Origin: an uncultured Acidimicrobiales bacterium
GTDB lineage: Bacteria > Actinomycetota > Acidimicrobiia > Acidimicrobiales > Aldehydirespiratoraceae
Direction of reading: 5' to 3'
NCBI GenBank assembly: GCA_958296055.1
Contig: CATQHS010000001.1
Coordinates: 2,390,277-2,454,276 of the forward strand
DNA length: 64,000 nucleotides
Every line of letters starts with the position of its first letter. Position 1 is the first letter of the stretch. Positions 54,346 to 62,704 of the stretch are shown piece by piece. A program made the position numbers and the translations under genes. Under the pieces are notes generated by a model. That model saw only the letters and a list, made by a program, of their open reading frames with translations. It was not told the DNA's origin and did not search any database.

Positions 54346-55829
54346 CCAACCCGACGACGGCGGCGGGGTCGGTGCCCGAGGAGGCCAGGGCTGGGACGGC
54401 GGGGTCGATGCCCGAGGAGGCCAGGGCTGGGACGGCGGTGCCCGAGGAGGCCGGGTCGGCCGCGCCATCCTCGGGGTCCGAGGCCGTCGCCGGGGTGGTG
54501 GCCGTGATCGGCCGCCCCAACGTCGGCAAGTCCACGCTGGTGAACCGCATCCTGGGCCGCCGAGAGGCCATCGTGCAGGAGCGGCCGGGGGTCACCCGGG
54601 ACCGCAAGGCGGTGACGGCCGAGTGGCTCGGCCATCGGTTCACGCTGGTGGACACCGGCGGGTGGATGGCGTCGGCTGCCGGCCTCGACGGCCAGGTGAG
54701 CGCCCAGGCCGAGCGGGCGGTTCGCGACGCCGACGCGGTCCTGTTCGTGGTAGACGCCACCGTCGGACCCACCTCAGATGACGAGACGGTGGCCCGGCTG
54801 CTGCACCGGGCTGGCCCGCCGGTGCTGCTGGTGGCCAACAAAGTCGACGGCCCGAGCCGCGAGAACGGGGCCTGGGAGCTGCTGGGCTTCGGCTTCGGAG
54901 ACCCCTATCCGGTCAGCGCCCTGCACGGCCGCGGCACCGGGGACCTGCTCGACGCGCTGGTCGCCCTGCTGCCGGACCCGGCGCCCGGCCCGACTGGCGG
55001 CCTCGAAGCCACCCGGCCCGGCGAGGTCCCCCGAGGCGACGATTTCACCCGGCCCGGCGGGGCGCTCTTGTCGGTGGCGATCGTGGGTCGCCCCAACGCA
55101 GGGAAATCGACGCTGTTCAACCGGCTGATCGGCGAAGACCGGTCCATCGTGCACGACCAGCCCGGCACCACCCGGGACGCCATCGACACCAGCGTCGCCA
55201 CCCAGTGGGGTCCGGTGAGGTTCGTGGACACGGCCGGGATGCGTCGCCGGGCCCGCATCGACACCGCCACCGAGTACTACTCGCTGGTGAGGGCCCTGAG
55301 GGCGGTGGACGACTCCGACGTGGCCCTGCTGGTCATCGACTCGTCCGTCGGGGTCACCCACCAAGACCAGCGCCTGGCGGAGCGGGTGGACGCGGCTGGC
55401 TGCCCGGTGGTGGTCGTGCTCAACAAGTGGGACCTGATCGGCACCGAGGCCCGGCTGAAGCTGGGCGCTGAGAGAGAGGACAAGCTCGGCTTCCTGGGCC
55501 GGCCGCTGGTGCTGCGGGTCTCGGCCCTCACCGGCAAGGGCGTAGGCCGCCTGTGGCCGTCGCTGCGAACGGTGGTGGAGGCTTACCGCACCCGGGTCCC
55601 GACCCGGCGGGTGAACGAGGTGGTGCGGGCCGCCCAGTCTGCCCAGCCCGCCCCGGCCGGAGCCCGGATCCTCTACGCCGTCCAAGGGGCCAGCGACCCC
55701 CCCACCTTCACCCTGTTCACCAACCGCGACCTGCCCCGCCCGTACCTGCGCTATGTGGAGCGCAGGCTCCGAGAAGATCTGGACCTGGGCCCGACGGCGG
55801 TGAAGCTCCGGGTCCGCCGCCGGAGCTGA
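54342..55829 (+). CDS. der: Ribosome-assembly GTPase Der (EngA)
   Basis: This 495-residue protein has two GTPase domains (GRPNVGKST at 57-65 and GRPNAGKST at 249-257), each with NKxD-type motifs (ANKVDG and LNKWDL), and a C-terminal KH-like domain ending in VKLRVRRRS. Der acts in 50S assembly. The N-terminus has an extra 50 residues of repeats (PEEARAGTA-type, three times) with internal GTG and ATG codons in frame, so a shorter start is possible. The GTG at 54342 is chosen because it overlaps the upstream stop. Confidence 0.95.
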   Translation: MTNPTTAAGSVPEEARAGTAGSMPEEARAGTAVPEEAGSAAPSSGSEAVAGVVAVIGRPNVGKSTLVNRILGRREAIVQERPGVTRDRKAVTAEWLGHRFTLVDTGGWMASAAGLDGQVSAQAERAVRDADAVLFVVDATVGPTSDDETVARLLHRAGPPVLLVANKVDGPSRENGAWELLGFGFGDPYPVSALHGRGTGDLLDALVALLPDPAPGPTGGLEATRPGEVPRGDDFTRPGGALLSVAIVGRPNAGKSTLFNRLIGEDRSIVHDQPGTTRDAIDTSVATQWGPVRFVDTAGMRRRARIDTATEYYSLVRALRAVDDSDVALLVIDSSVGVTHQDQRLAERVDAAGCPVVVVLNKWDLIGTEARLKLGAEREDKLGFLGRPLVLRVSALTGKGVGRLWPSLRTVVEAYRTRVPTRRVNEVVRAAQSAQPAPAGARILYAVQGASDPPTFTLFTNRDLPRPYLRYVERRLREDLDLGPTAVKLRVRRRS

Positions 55830-55925
55830 GGAGGCCGCGCCCGCCGCCGGGGGGTGCCTCTCGGCTTCCCGCCCACTGGGTACCATTGTCCACAGGCCGA
55901 CCAGTCGAGAGGGGAGGGAGACTGG

Positions 55926-57005
55926 ATGAGAGTCATCGTCTTGGGCGCCCTCGCCGTGCTGTGCCTGGCCACGGCCATCGTTCACGCCCGCTCGGCCCGG
56001 CTCCGGTGGCGGGTGGTCCGGCTCATCGACACCGACGACGCTGAAGATGTGGAGGCCCACTCTCTGGCCTTCGCCTCCTACCGCAAGGAACTCCATACGG
56101 CCCTCGTCTATTTGCTGCTGGGCGGGGCCGCCGGTCTAGTGGCCCGGGTCGACCACCCCAACATCTCCGCCGTCTTCGGGGTGATGGCCGTCCCGGCCCT
56201 GGTGTCGCTGTGGTGGTCGCGCTCGTCGTTGCGGGAGGCCCGGATGGCCCGCAACCGCTACGACATAGAGCGGCGGGCCCAGCAGGCGCTCGAGCAGGAG
56301 CAGTTGGCCCCCAAGGCTTGGGCGGCCCGGCTGGCCCCCGAGGAGGTACCCGACTTCGCCGGCTTCGAGATCGGCCGGGTCTATCAGGCCGGCTCGGGCC
56401 TCATGGCCGGCGACTTCTTCGACGTCTACCGGGTCGGTCTCAACCGGGTGGCCGCCGTCATCGGCGACGTGGCCGGCCACGGCATCGAGTCGTCGATCAC
56501 CGCCTTCCAGGCCAAGTACCTGCTGAGGGTGTTCCTGCGCCAGTTCCGGGACCCGGCCCAGGCCCTCGAGGAACTCAACGAGCAGCTCTCCGCTGGCGAC
56601 CGCAACGAGGAGTTCATATCGGCCTGCGTGGTGGTGTTGGACACCGAGGCCGGCACTCTCCGCTACTGCTCGGCCGGCCACCCGGCCGCCTTTTTGTTCC
56701 AGGCCGACGGGGTGGCCCCGCTGCGCTCGACCGGCCCCCTGCTCATGCTCGACCCGACCGCCGGCTACTTCTCGAAAGAGATCCCGCTGGTGCGCGACGA
56801 CCTGCTGGTCATGTACACCGACGGCTTGGCCGAGGCCCGGTCCGGGCCTCAGATCTTCGGAGAGGGCCGGATCGTCAAGGCGGTCGAGCGGGACCTCGAT
56901 GCCAGCCCCGACGTCTTGTGCAAGATGCTGCTCGACGCGGCCAAGGACTTCGCGGGCGGGTCTATCAACGACGACACCGCCATCATGGCCATCCGCCGGG
57001 ACTGA
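55926..57005 (+). CDS. SpoIIE/PP2C-type serine phosphatase, membrane-bound
   Basis: This 359-residue protein has two or three N-terminal membrane segments (about 1-20, 60-80, 85-100), a helical linker and a PP2C-type SpoIIE phosphatase domain. Motifs are GDFFDVYRV, VIGDVAGHGIESS and the C-terminal NDDTAIMAIRRD, with Asp residues for metal binding. Such proteins dephosphorylate anti-sigma antagonists. A sigma factor is in the window at 32830 but is distant. The ATG follows GAGGGGAGGGAG. Confidence 0.88.
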   Translation: MRVIVLGALAVLCLATAIVHARSARLRWRVVRLIDTDDAEDVEAHSLAFASYRKELHTALVYLLLGGAAGLVARVDHPNISAVFGVMAVPALVSLWWSRSSLREARMARNRYDIERRAQQALEQEQLAPKAWAARLAPEEVPDFAGFEIGRVYQAGSGLMAGDFFDVYRVGLNRVAAVIGDVAGHGIESSITAFQAKYLLRVFLRQFRDPAQALEELNEQLSAGDRNEEFISACVVVLDTEAGTLRYCSAGHPAAFLFQADGVAPLRSTGPLLMLDPTAGYFSKEIPLVRDDLLVMYTDGLAEARSGPQIFGEGRIVKAVERDLDASPDVLCKMLLDAAKDFAGGSINDDTAIMAIRRD

Positions 57006-57085
57006 GGGCCGCCTTGGACTGAGGGCCAGTCGCGGCCGACTCCTCTGATCCAAGCCCGGCCCCCTGCTGGCCTACTCTGGCGGCC

Positions 57086-57310
57086 GTGCCCTGGTGCCAG
57101 CCCTGCCAGCGCTACCTGGCCCCCAGCGCCATGAGCCCCGACGGTTGCTGCCCGTCGTGCGGCGCCGCGGTGGAGGCGGGGCCTTTCGCCGCCTCCGCCC
57201 CGCCCGCAGCCGCCGCCTCGCGGGTCCCTTGGCACTTCTGGATCCTGCTGGCGCTGGCCGTGGCGTATTTGGGCTGGCGGGCCGTCCAAGGCGTGGCCCT
57301 GCTGCTGTGA
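57086..57310 (+). CDS. Small zinc-ribbon membrane protein
   Basis: This 74-residue protein has a CxxC...CxxC zinc-ribbon pattern (WCQPCQRYL, then CCPSCGA) and one C-terminal membrane segment (HFWILLALAVAYLGWRAV). It fits the conserved small actinobacterial proteins of that plan, whose role is unknown. The GTG start at 57086 gives the full ribbon. Confidence 0.75.
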   Translation: MPWCQPCQRYLAPSAMSPDGCCPSCGAAVEAGPFAASAPPAAAASRVPWHFWILLALAVAYLGWRAVQGVALLL

Positions 57311-57438
57311 CGGCCTGGGCCGCTCGCATGCTGATCCGACCGGATGGCCAGGCCGCGGACACGCGCTGCCCGTAGGTGCGCCCGTAAGTGTGCGCGGGGT
57401 GCGCACCCGGTGCCGCGGCCGCTAGCCTCGGCTTGTCA

Positions 57439-57513
57439 CGGGCTGTGGCGCAGTTTGGTTAGCGCGTCGGTCTGGGGGACCGAAGGTCGGGAGTTCAAAT
57501 CTCCCCAGCCCGA
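57439..57513 (+). tRNA. tRNA-Pro (GGG)
   Basis: The 75-base sequence has acceptor stem CGGGCTG/CAGCCCG, T-arm GGGAG/CTCCC with TTCAAAT, and an anticodon loop CTGGGGG with anticodon GGG. The CCA is not encoded. A -10-like TAGCCT lies at 57423-57428. The Mrr-like gene ends 16 bases downstream on the other strand. Confidence 0.93.
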
Positions 57514-57529
57514 CAAACAAAAGCCTTCG

Positions 57530-58633
57530 CTATTCCTCGACTGACTGCGACGACCAGATCCGCTTCAATGGAAGATTGGCGCGAAGGTCCTCGCTCAGTT
57601 TGTCGTAGTTGCGTAGCACGGCTTCGAGCAGATTGTCGGCGTCCCATAGTCGTATCTGGAAGAATTGATTGCGCAATTCCCTGCGGGCAGCCGTGTTGGC
57701 GCCGCCCCAGGCAACGAGCAAGGCCTGTTCTGCGCCGTGTGTGGTCAGGACGCCTTGCAGTTCCCGAACGATGTTGACGCCGACTGACGACTGGCCGGAC
57801 TTGACTTGCACGATCAGGCGAGGGCTGTCCAATCCGAGAGGACCACGACCGGCGAATATGTCTATGCCACCGTCGGGTCCAGCAGGTGAAACCTGAGTGA
57901 AAAATCCCTCGGCTTCAAGAACCCCGGCCACTAGATCACTTAGCCGATGGCCGGCGAAACGCTCGGAGATCAAGGCTTGGATTTGGTCTTGACCGAGGCG
58001 CTCTAGATCGAAGTCCGATGCGGAGGAGTCGGTCACGTCTGTTACTTCGGGGGAGTCGGTCACGTTGGTGTCGCTGTCCGCGGCTCCGTCGTCGGGCTTG
58101 ATCCACGCGCCAGGATCCTCACCCTTCAAGAGCAGTTGGTGGAGGCGCCGAGCCCCGTCGTTGCGTTTTATCGAACAGAGGGCCAGAGCCGAGCCGAGTG
58201 AGTACAGAAGATCCTGTCTGACGGCTGTCCGCGGTACGTCAGTGCGCTTCCAGTTCACTGACACGACATGGCGAACGCCCGGTTCGGCGTCGTTCCCTCT
58301 ATACCGGTACCCTTCCGTCACTATCCCCAGCGCGATCTGAGAAGTCCTCTTGCGCGGCAGGACCACCAAGTCGCCACGGCGCACTTGTCCCCGCAGAGCC
58401 CATAGCTGAGTTACGTAGTTGGTGAGCTGCATTTTCTTCTTGGCGGCCCAGGGAGCCTCTCTGCGAATGATTTTTTCAATATCATCGCGGCTTGAGGCCT
58501 CTGACAGGTCGGGAAGTTCATCCCAACCCAAGGAAGCAATGCCCTGTTCGATAACGAGGTCTTCAAACTCCCCTGCGCCGCCTGCTCTGATGAGCCATGC
58601 GACCGGGGCCGCAGTCTGCTCTGGGTCTGTCAT
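57530..58633 (-). CDS. Mrr-type restriction endonuclease with N-terminal EVE/PUA-like domain
   Basis: This 367-residue protein has an N-terminal part that resembles an EVE/PUA modified-base reader (WLIRAGGAGEFEDLVIEQGIASLGW, LWALRGQVRRGDLVVLPRK). Its C-terminal part is a Mrr catalytic domain with Asp258 (GPDGGIDIF) and QVK at 276-278 (RLIVQVKSGQSSV). This is the plan of type IV, modification-dependent restriction enzymes. It lies directly after tRNA-Pro, a frequent insertion site, and its G+C is below the host level. The target modification is unknown. Confidence 0.87.
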   Translation of the reverse strand: MTDPEQTAAPVAWLIRAGGAGEFEDLVIEQGIASLGWDELPDLSEASSRDDIEKIIRREAPWAAKKKMQLTNYVTQLWALRGQVRRGDLVVLPRKRTSQIALGIVTEGYRYRGNDAEPGVRHVVSVNWKRTDVPRTAVRQDLLYSLGSALALCSIKRNDGARRLHQLLLKGEDPGAWIKPDDGAADSDTNVTDSPEVTDVTDSSASDFDLERLGQDQIQALISERFAGHRLSDLVAGVLEAEGFFTQVSPAGPDGGIDIFAGRGPLGLDSPRLIVQVKSGQSSVGVNIVRELQGVLTTHGAEQALLVAWGGANTAARRELRNQFFQIRLWDADNLLEAVLRNYDKLSEDLRANLPLKRIWSSQSVEE

Positions 58634-58710
58634 CGATTGTTCTCCCGTGAGTTCACTTCCAGCGGCGTGAACCGCCTGAGCATCCTAGCCTAAGGCCGCG
58701 GAAGGGGCTA

Positions 58711-58779
58711 CCCAGTTCCGCAGGAACCGGTCCCGCCGCAGGGCCAGCAGCACCTTGCCGTGCCCGTGAAGCCCACGTC
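58711..58779 (-). pseudogene. Decayed fragment of an IclR-family regulator gene
   Basis: On the minus strand this segment reads GHGKVLLALRRDRFLRNW, closely matching the intact IclR product at 59366-60163 (GTGKVLLAHLPAPRRDRLLRDW) apart from a four-codon deletion. The bases before it match in a shifted frame. No start, stop or helix-turn-helix remains, so it is a remnant of a related gene within the 277-base gap after the Mrr gene. Confidence 0.65.
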
Positions 58780-58910
58780 ATACCAACGCTTGCATCGAGT
58801 TCCGCCAGCGTTACGGATGCCTCAGTCGGGTCGCGGTCGTCATCGGCTGCGGGCCCGCAAGTCGCGGGCTCTACCCTTTCGGTACCTTCTGACCTCACTA
58901 CTAACCCATG

Positions 58911-59309
58911 CTATCGGATGTCGAAAATGGCGTTGTCAGCGGTGACCATAGTTAGCGCTACGATTTTCTTTTCTTGACAGTTGAATGCTCCTTTACCTCT
59001 GAGTTCCATTTGTTGGTGCGAATCACCGCGCCTACCGATGTAATGAAAATGTGCTTCCGATCCGGCTTTCCCAACGCCGCCAGTGTAGTTGTATTCGAAT
59101 ACTTCCAAACTAAAGGTCTCTCCTTGTTTGATCTGCTTGATAGCTGCCTCTATCTGAAGTTCAACAGTTGATAAATCATATTGACTGAAATCACGGGGAT
59201 GATAACGGTCATCTCTAACTGCTTCTGGATAGATTACGAACTCGTAGAAGTTGGCCTCTTTCGATCCAACGTGGTTGCGAGCTGCTACCGCATCTAGAAA
59301 TGAGTCCAA
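58911..59309 (-). pseudogene. Unknown small gene, possibly frameshifted at its 5' end
   Basis: The 132-residue frame begins with a TTG directly after a stop and has no obvious ribosome-binding site. I do not recognise the family; it is lower in G+C than its neighbours. A different frame starts at ATG 59352 and gives a hydrophobic anchor (MLTSVYNYVLIAIVVGLIS) ending near where the long frame starts. Joining the two would need one frame change. It may therefore be a membrane-anchored protein broken by a frameshift, or two unrelated frames. The body contains EFVIYPEAVRDDRYHPRDFSQYDL and HFHYIGRRGD. Confidence 0.4.
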
Positions 59310-59365
59310 CTACTATTGCAATCAAAACGTAATTGTAGACACTGGTTAGCATGGTCCACTCTCAC

Positions 59366-60163
59366 CTATTGGGAGTCGAATTTGAGTTGGCGGGAGGCGG
59401 TAGCGGCCAGGCGGCGGACGTGGTGGATGATCTCGCGGCGGGCGCCGTCCATGCGGTCGCTCGGTCCGGCCACGCTGAGGGCCGCGACCACGTTGTGGCC
59501 GGCGTCCCGCAGGGGGGCGGCCACGGACACCACGCCCAGCTCCGACTCGTGGCGGTTCTCGGCGAAGCCGTTTTGGCGGATCGACGCCAGCTCGGCCTCC
59601 AGCGCGGCGCGGTCGGTGATGGTGTGGGTGGTCTTGGGGGGCAGTTCCCAGTCCCGCAGGAGCCGGTCGCGTCGCGGGGCGGGCAGGTGGGCCAGCAGCA
59701 CCTTGCCGGTGCCCGTGCAGTGGGCGTCCATCCGCCGGCCGAGCTGGGCGAAGAGCCGGAGGCTGTGGGGGCTGTCGAGCCGCTCGACGTACACGACCTG
59801 GCGTCCGTCGAGGACCCCGGCCTGCACGGTCTCGTTGGTCAGGTGCCGCAGCTCGGTCATGGGCATGAGCACGGCCTCGTGCAGCGTGCGGTGGGTGGGG
59901 ATGGCCGAGGCCAGATCGAAGACCGTGTTGGCCAGCCGGTAGGCCCGGGTGGAGTCGACCTGTTCGAGGAGCCCCTCGTCGCGCAGGGTGGAGAGGATGC
60001 GATGGGCGGACGAGGTGGACAGGCCGAGGCGCTCGGCCAGCGCGGCCACGCCCCAGGTGGGCTCGGTCGGGGTGAAGGCTTTCAGCGCCCGGGCCGCCGC
60101 CGCGACCGACGCCAGGCGATTCGACGGCACGAAACCCCACCCTACCCCGCGCTGTCCCTCCAT
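59366..60163 (-). CDS. IclR-family transcriptional regulator
   Basis: This 265-residue protein has an N-terminal winged helix (WGVAALAERLGLSTSSAHRILSTLRDEGLL) and an IclR effector domain with MDAHCTGTGKVLLAHLP and VAAPLRDAGHNVVAALSVAGPSDRM. It is divergent from the meta-cleavage hydratase gene and is probably its regulator. The ATG at 60163 lies within a motif repeated before the dioxygenase genes, suggesting autoregulation. A GTG at 60130 could be the true start, behind GGGTGGGG. Confidence 0.92.
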   Translation of the reverse strand: MEGQRGVGWGFVPSNRLASVAAAARALKAFTPTEPTWGVAALAERLGLSTSSAHRILSTLRDEGLLEQVDSTRAYRLANTVFDLASAIPTHRTLHEAVLMPMTELRHLTNETVQAGVLDGRQVVYVERLDSPHSLRLFAQLGRRMDAHCTGTGKVLLAHLPAPRRDRLLRDWELPPKTTHTITDRAALEAELASIRQNGFAENRHESELGVVSVAAPLRDAGHNVVAALSVAGPSDRMDGARREIIHHVRRLAATASRQLKFDSQ

Positions 60164-60170
60164 GCGGGAT
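60155..60170. promoter_or_regulatory. Putative IclR operator, site 1
   Basis: TCCCTCCATGCGGGAT at this site is exactly repeated at 61720-61735. It overlaps the proposed iclR start and lies about 30 bases before the hydratase gene. The outer TCCC/GGGA arms are inverted. Confidence 0.6.
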
Positions 60171-60201
60171 CATACGCCCGGGGTCAACCGCGGGTCGTAG
60201 C

Positions 60202-60975
60202 GTGACCGAGGTGCCGTTCGATTCCGATGCCGTTGCCGCCGAGCTGTCCGAGGCCGAGCGGGCGGCCGCGCCGGTGCCGCTGCTCACCGGCCGCTGGCCC
60301 GACCTCACCTGGGCCGACGCCCGGGCGGTGGCCACCGCCCGCGACCGGTTGCGCCGCCGAGCCGGCCAGGCCCAGATCGGCTACAAGCTCGGGTGGACCT
60401 CGGCGGCCATGCGAGAGGCGCTGGGCATCGACCGCCCCAACTGGGGAACCCTGTGGGACACCCACCGGATCGACGACGGAGCGGTCGATCTCGGCGAGCT
60501 GATCCACCCCAAGGTCGAGCCCGAGCTGGTGTACCGCGGCCCGGGCGGGCTCGGTCCCGACGCGACCGCTGAGGATGTCGCCGAATCAGGCGGCGAATGG
60601 GCCCTCGGTCTGGAGATCGTCGATCCCCGCTTTCCCAGCTACGACTTCGACTGGCTCGACAACACCGCCGACAACTCGTCGGCTGCCCGGGTGGTCATCG
60701 GTGAGTTCCGACCGCTGGCCGAACCGGCTGAGGCCGCGGTGGCGTTCGATGCGGGCGGCGAGCCGCGGGCCGGAACCGGCAGCAACGCCATGGGCGACCC
60801 CTGCGAGGCGGTGGCCTGGCTGGCCCGGTCCCTGGCCGCCGAAGGTGCCTCGCTGGCCCCGGGCGACATCGTCTTCACCGGCGGTCTCGCCGCTCCCTTC
60901 GACCTCGAGGCCGGTGCCGTTTACACGCTGGGCTCGCTCGCGCTGGGAACGCTGACCCTGCGCGTCGAGGGCTGA
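60202..60975 (+). CDS. Meta-cleavage pathway hydratase/decarboxylase (MhpD/DmpH family)
   Basis: This 257-residue protein belongs to the fumarylacetoacetate-hydrolase-like group that includes 2-oxopent-4-enoate hydratase and 4-oxalocrotonate decarboxylase. Segments are GYKLGWTSAAMREALGI near 63, PKVEPELVYRGPGG near 103 (metal-binding Glu residues), ALGLEIVDPRFPSYDFDWLDNTADNSSAARVVIG near 135 and LAPGDIVFTGGLAAPFDLEAG near 225. It acts on ring-fission products of catechols. The GTG has a weak ribosome-binding site. The nearby dioxygenases support this role; hydratase versus decarboxylase is undecided. Confidence 0.87.
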   Translation: MTEVPFDSDAVAAELSEAERAAAPVPLLTGRWPDLTWADARAVATARDRLRRRAGQAQIGYKLGWTSAAMREALGIDRPNWGTLWDTHRIDDGAVDLGELIHPKVEPELVYRGPGGLGPDATAEDVAESGGEWALGLEIVDPRFPSYDFDWLDNTADNSSAARVVIGEFRPLAEPAEAAVAFDAGGEPRAGTGSNAMGDPCEAVAWLARSLAAEGASLAPGDIVFTGGLAAPFDLEAGAVYTLGSLALGTLTLRVEG

Positions 60976-60988
60976 TCGGCGGCCGGGC

Positions 60989-61651
60989 TCAGCGGCGGAG
61001 ACCGAGCCGCTCCGCCACCTTGGACCAGCTTCCGTCGGCGTCGGCGATGTCGAACCACATGGCCTGTATGCCCACGGCCTCGGCGCCGGCGATGTTGACG
61101 GGCTGGTCGTCCACAAACAGCACGGCGTTGCCTTCGACGCCCAGTTCCTCCAGCGCCCACCGGTAGGCGGCCGGGTCGGGCTTGAAGATCCCGGTGGAGG
61201 AGCAGTCGAGCACCCGGTCCACCGTTTGGAGGAGCTCTATGGACTCCACCCAGTCGAGGCCGTGGAAGGCGATGAGGTCGTTGGAGAAAACGGAGACCCC
61301 CAGCCCCGCCTGTCGGGCGGCCGATACGACTTCTAGACAGCCGGGGCGGATCAGCTCCGGGCGCGCCGGATAGAACAGGAGGCGCATGTAGCTCCGGACG
61401 TCGAGTTCCCGGCCCCCCAGGCGGCCGACCTCCTCGGCCCGGAGTGCCCAGTACTCGCGCTCGGTCAAGCCCTCCCCGGCCGCCATCTTCGTCCACATCG
61501 GGTCGGTTTCGGGATCGATCGGGCCAAGCCAGTCCAGCGTCCCCGCCGGCAGCCCCAGCGACGACTCGGCGACGTGATGGAGTTCGACCGGGTTCAGAAG
61601 GCAGACGCCCCCGAAGTCGAGCAGCAGCGTGGTGATGCCGTTGTCGGTCAC
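60989..61651 (-). CDS. HAD-superfamily hydrolase
   Basis: This 220-residue protein shows HAD motifs: LLLDFGGVCLL (Asp nucleophile, second Asp replaced by Gly as in some subfamilies), FSNDLIAFHG, GIFKPDPAAYRWAL and LFVDDQPVNIAGAEAVG. It is of the haloacid dehalogenase/epoxide-hydrolase-N phosphatase type. It stands on the minus strand between the meta-cleavage genes, with 13 bases to the hydratase stop. A GTG at 61651 is used. Substrate and role in the locus are unknown. Confidence 0.85.
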   Translation of the reverse strand: MTDNGITTLLLDFGGVCLLNPVELHHVAESSLGLPAGTLDWLGPIDPETDPMWTKMAAGEGLTEREYWALRAEEVGRLGGRELDVRSYMRLLFYPARPELIRPGCLEVVSAARQAGLGVSVFSNDLIAFHGLDWVESIELLQTVDRVLDCSSTGIFKPDPAAYRWALEELGVEGNAVLFVDDQPVNIAGAEAVGIQAMWFDIADADGSWSKVAERLGLRR

Positions 61652-61718
61652 GGTGCCGTCTCCGTCCGCTCGTGGGCCGGTCCGATCTTGTCGCGCCGAA
61701 GCCGCGTCTGGCGTCTGA

Positions 61719-61735
61719 ATCCCTCCATGCGGGAT
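61719..61735. promoter_or_regulatory. Putative IclR operator, site 2
   Basis: ATCCCTCCATGCGGGAT has inverted ATCCC/GGGAT arms and shares 16 bases with site 1. It is directly followed by TATAGGAT, a possible -10 element, and lies about 40 bases before the first dioxygenase gene. Confidence 0.6.
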
Positions 61736-61777
61736 ATAGGATGACAGGCTGGTTGCGCTGTGATGGACTGCCCCCCA

Positions 61778-62686
61778 ATGGGGGTACTGCGTCTGAGCCA
61801 TGTGGACATAACCGCGCCCGACTTGGAGCTGGCCGTCGCCTACTACACCGAGGTGCTCGGCCTCGAGGTCACCGAGCGGACCGACGACCGGGTGTTCCTG
61901 AAGTGCTGGGACGAGCGCGATCACCACTGCCTGGCCATCCGGGAGGCGCCCCGGGTGGGCATCGACCGCTTCGCCTTCAAGGTGGACGGCCCGGGCGACC
62001 TCGAGCATTTCGAGGCCAGGGCCGCGGCGGCCGGGGCGGCGGTGGAGCGGATCTCGGCCGGTGAGGAGGTCGGCCAGGGCGAGTCCATCCGCTTCGAGCT
62101 CCCGTCGGGCCATGAGATGGAGCTGGTCCACCGAGTGGAGAAGGTGGGAGGGCGGCTCCCGCTGCTCAACCCGCCGCCGATAGTCCCTGATCTGGTCGGG
62201 ATCGCCCCGCCCCGCATCGACCACATCCTGGTCCACGCCGAGGAGGTGCCCGAGGCGGCCCGGTTCTTCCGGGAAGTGCTCGATTTCCGGCTCACCGAAC
62301 AGCTCCTCGACGGCGGCGGGCACCAGACCATCGCCTTCCTCGAGCGGTCGGCCAAGCCCCACGACATCGCCTTCGTGCAGGGCCCCAACGGCGCGCTGCA
62401 CCATTTCGCCTTCTGGCTCGACGACTGGGACCACGTCCGGCGGGCCGCCGACCTGCTGGCCTACCACGGGGTGTCCATCGATGTCGGCCCCACCCGCCAC
62501 GGCCTGACTCGGGGCAACACCATCTACTTCTTCGACCCGATGGGCACCCGCAACGAGGTCTTCTCGGGGGGGTACCGGCCCGACCCGGACTTCCCCACCA
62601 TCACCTGGACCGAGGACCGGGCCGGGCGGGCCGTGTTCTACTACGAGGGCGTGCTGAACCGCCGGTTCGCCACCGTGCACACCTAG
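61778..62686 (+). CDS. XylE-type extradiol dioxygenase (catechol 2,3-dioxygenase family), copy 1
   Basis: The 302-residue product has two VOC-type repeats and is clearly XylE-like over its full length. Probable Fe(II) ligands are His149 (PRIDHILVH), His208 (LHHFAFWL) and Glu260 (GTRNEVFSGG); His241 and Tyr250 (GPTRHGLTRGNTIYFFDP) complete the pocket. It should cleave a catechol next to the diol. I start at ATG 61778, which matches the family start; ATG 61763 and GTG 61760 are alternatives. It is followed after 18 bases by a second copy. Confidence 0.92.
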   Translation: MGVLRLSHVDITAPDLELAVAYYTEVLGLEVTERTDDRVFLKCWDERDHHCLAIREAPRVGIDRFAFKVDGPGDLEHFEARAAAAGAAVERISAGEEVGQGESIRFELPSGHEMELVHRVEKVGGRLPLLNPPPIVPDLVGIAPPRIDHILVHAEEVPEAARFFREVLDFRLTEQLLDGGGHQTIAFLERSAKPHDIAFVQGPNGALHHFAFWLDDWDHVRRAADLLAYHGVSIDVGPTRHGLTRGNTIYFFDPMGTRNEVFSGGYRPDPDFPTITWTEDRAGRAVFYYEGVLNRRFATVHT

Positions 62687-62704
62687 GAGACGGGCGCGGG
62701 GGAG

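Noticed and set aside
58653..58898. 81-residue open frame in the gap after the Mrr gene
   Set aside because: It overlaps the IclR remnant in another frame and has no start signal or similarity.
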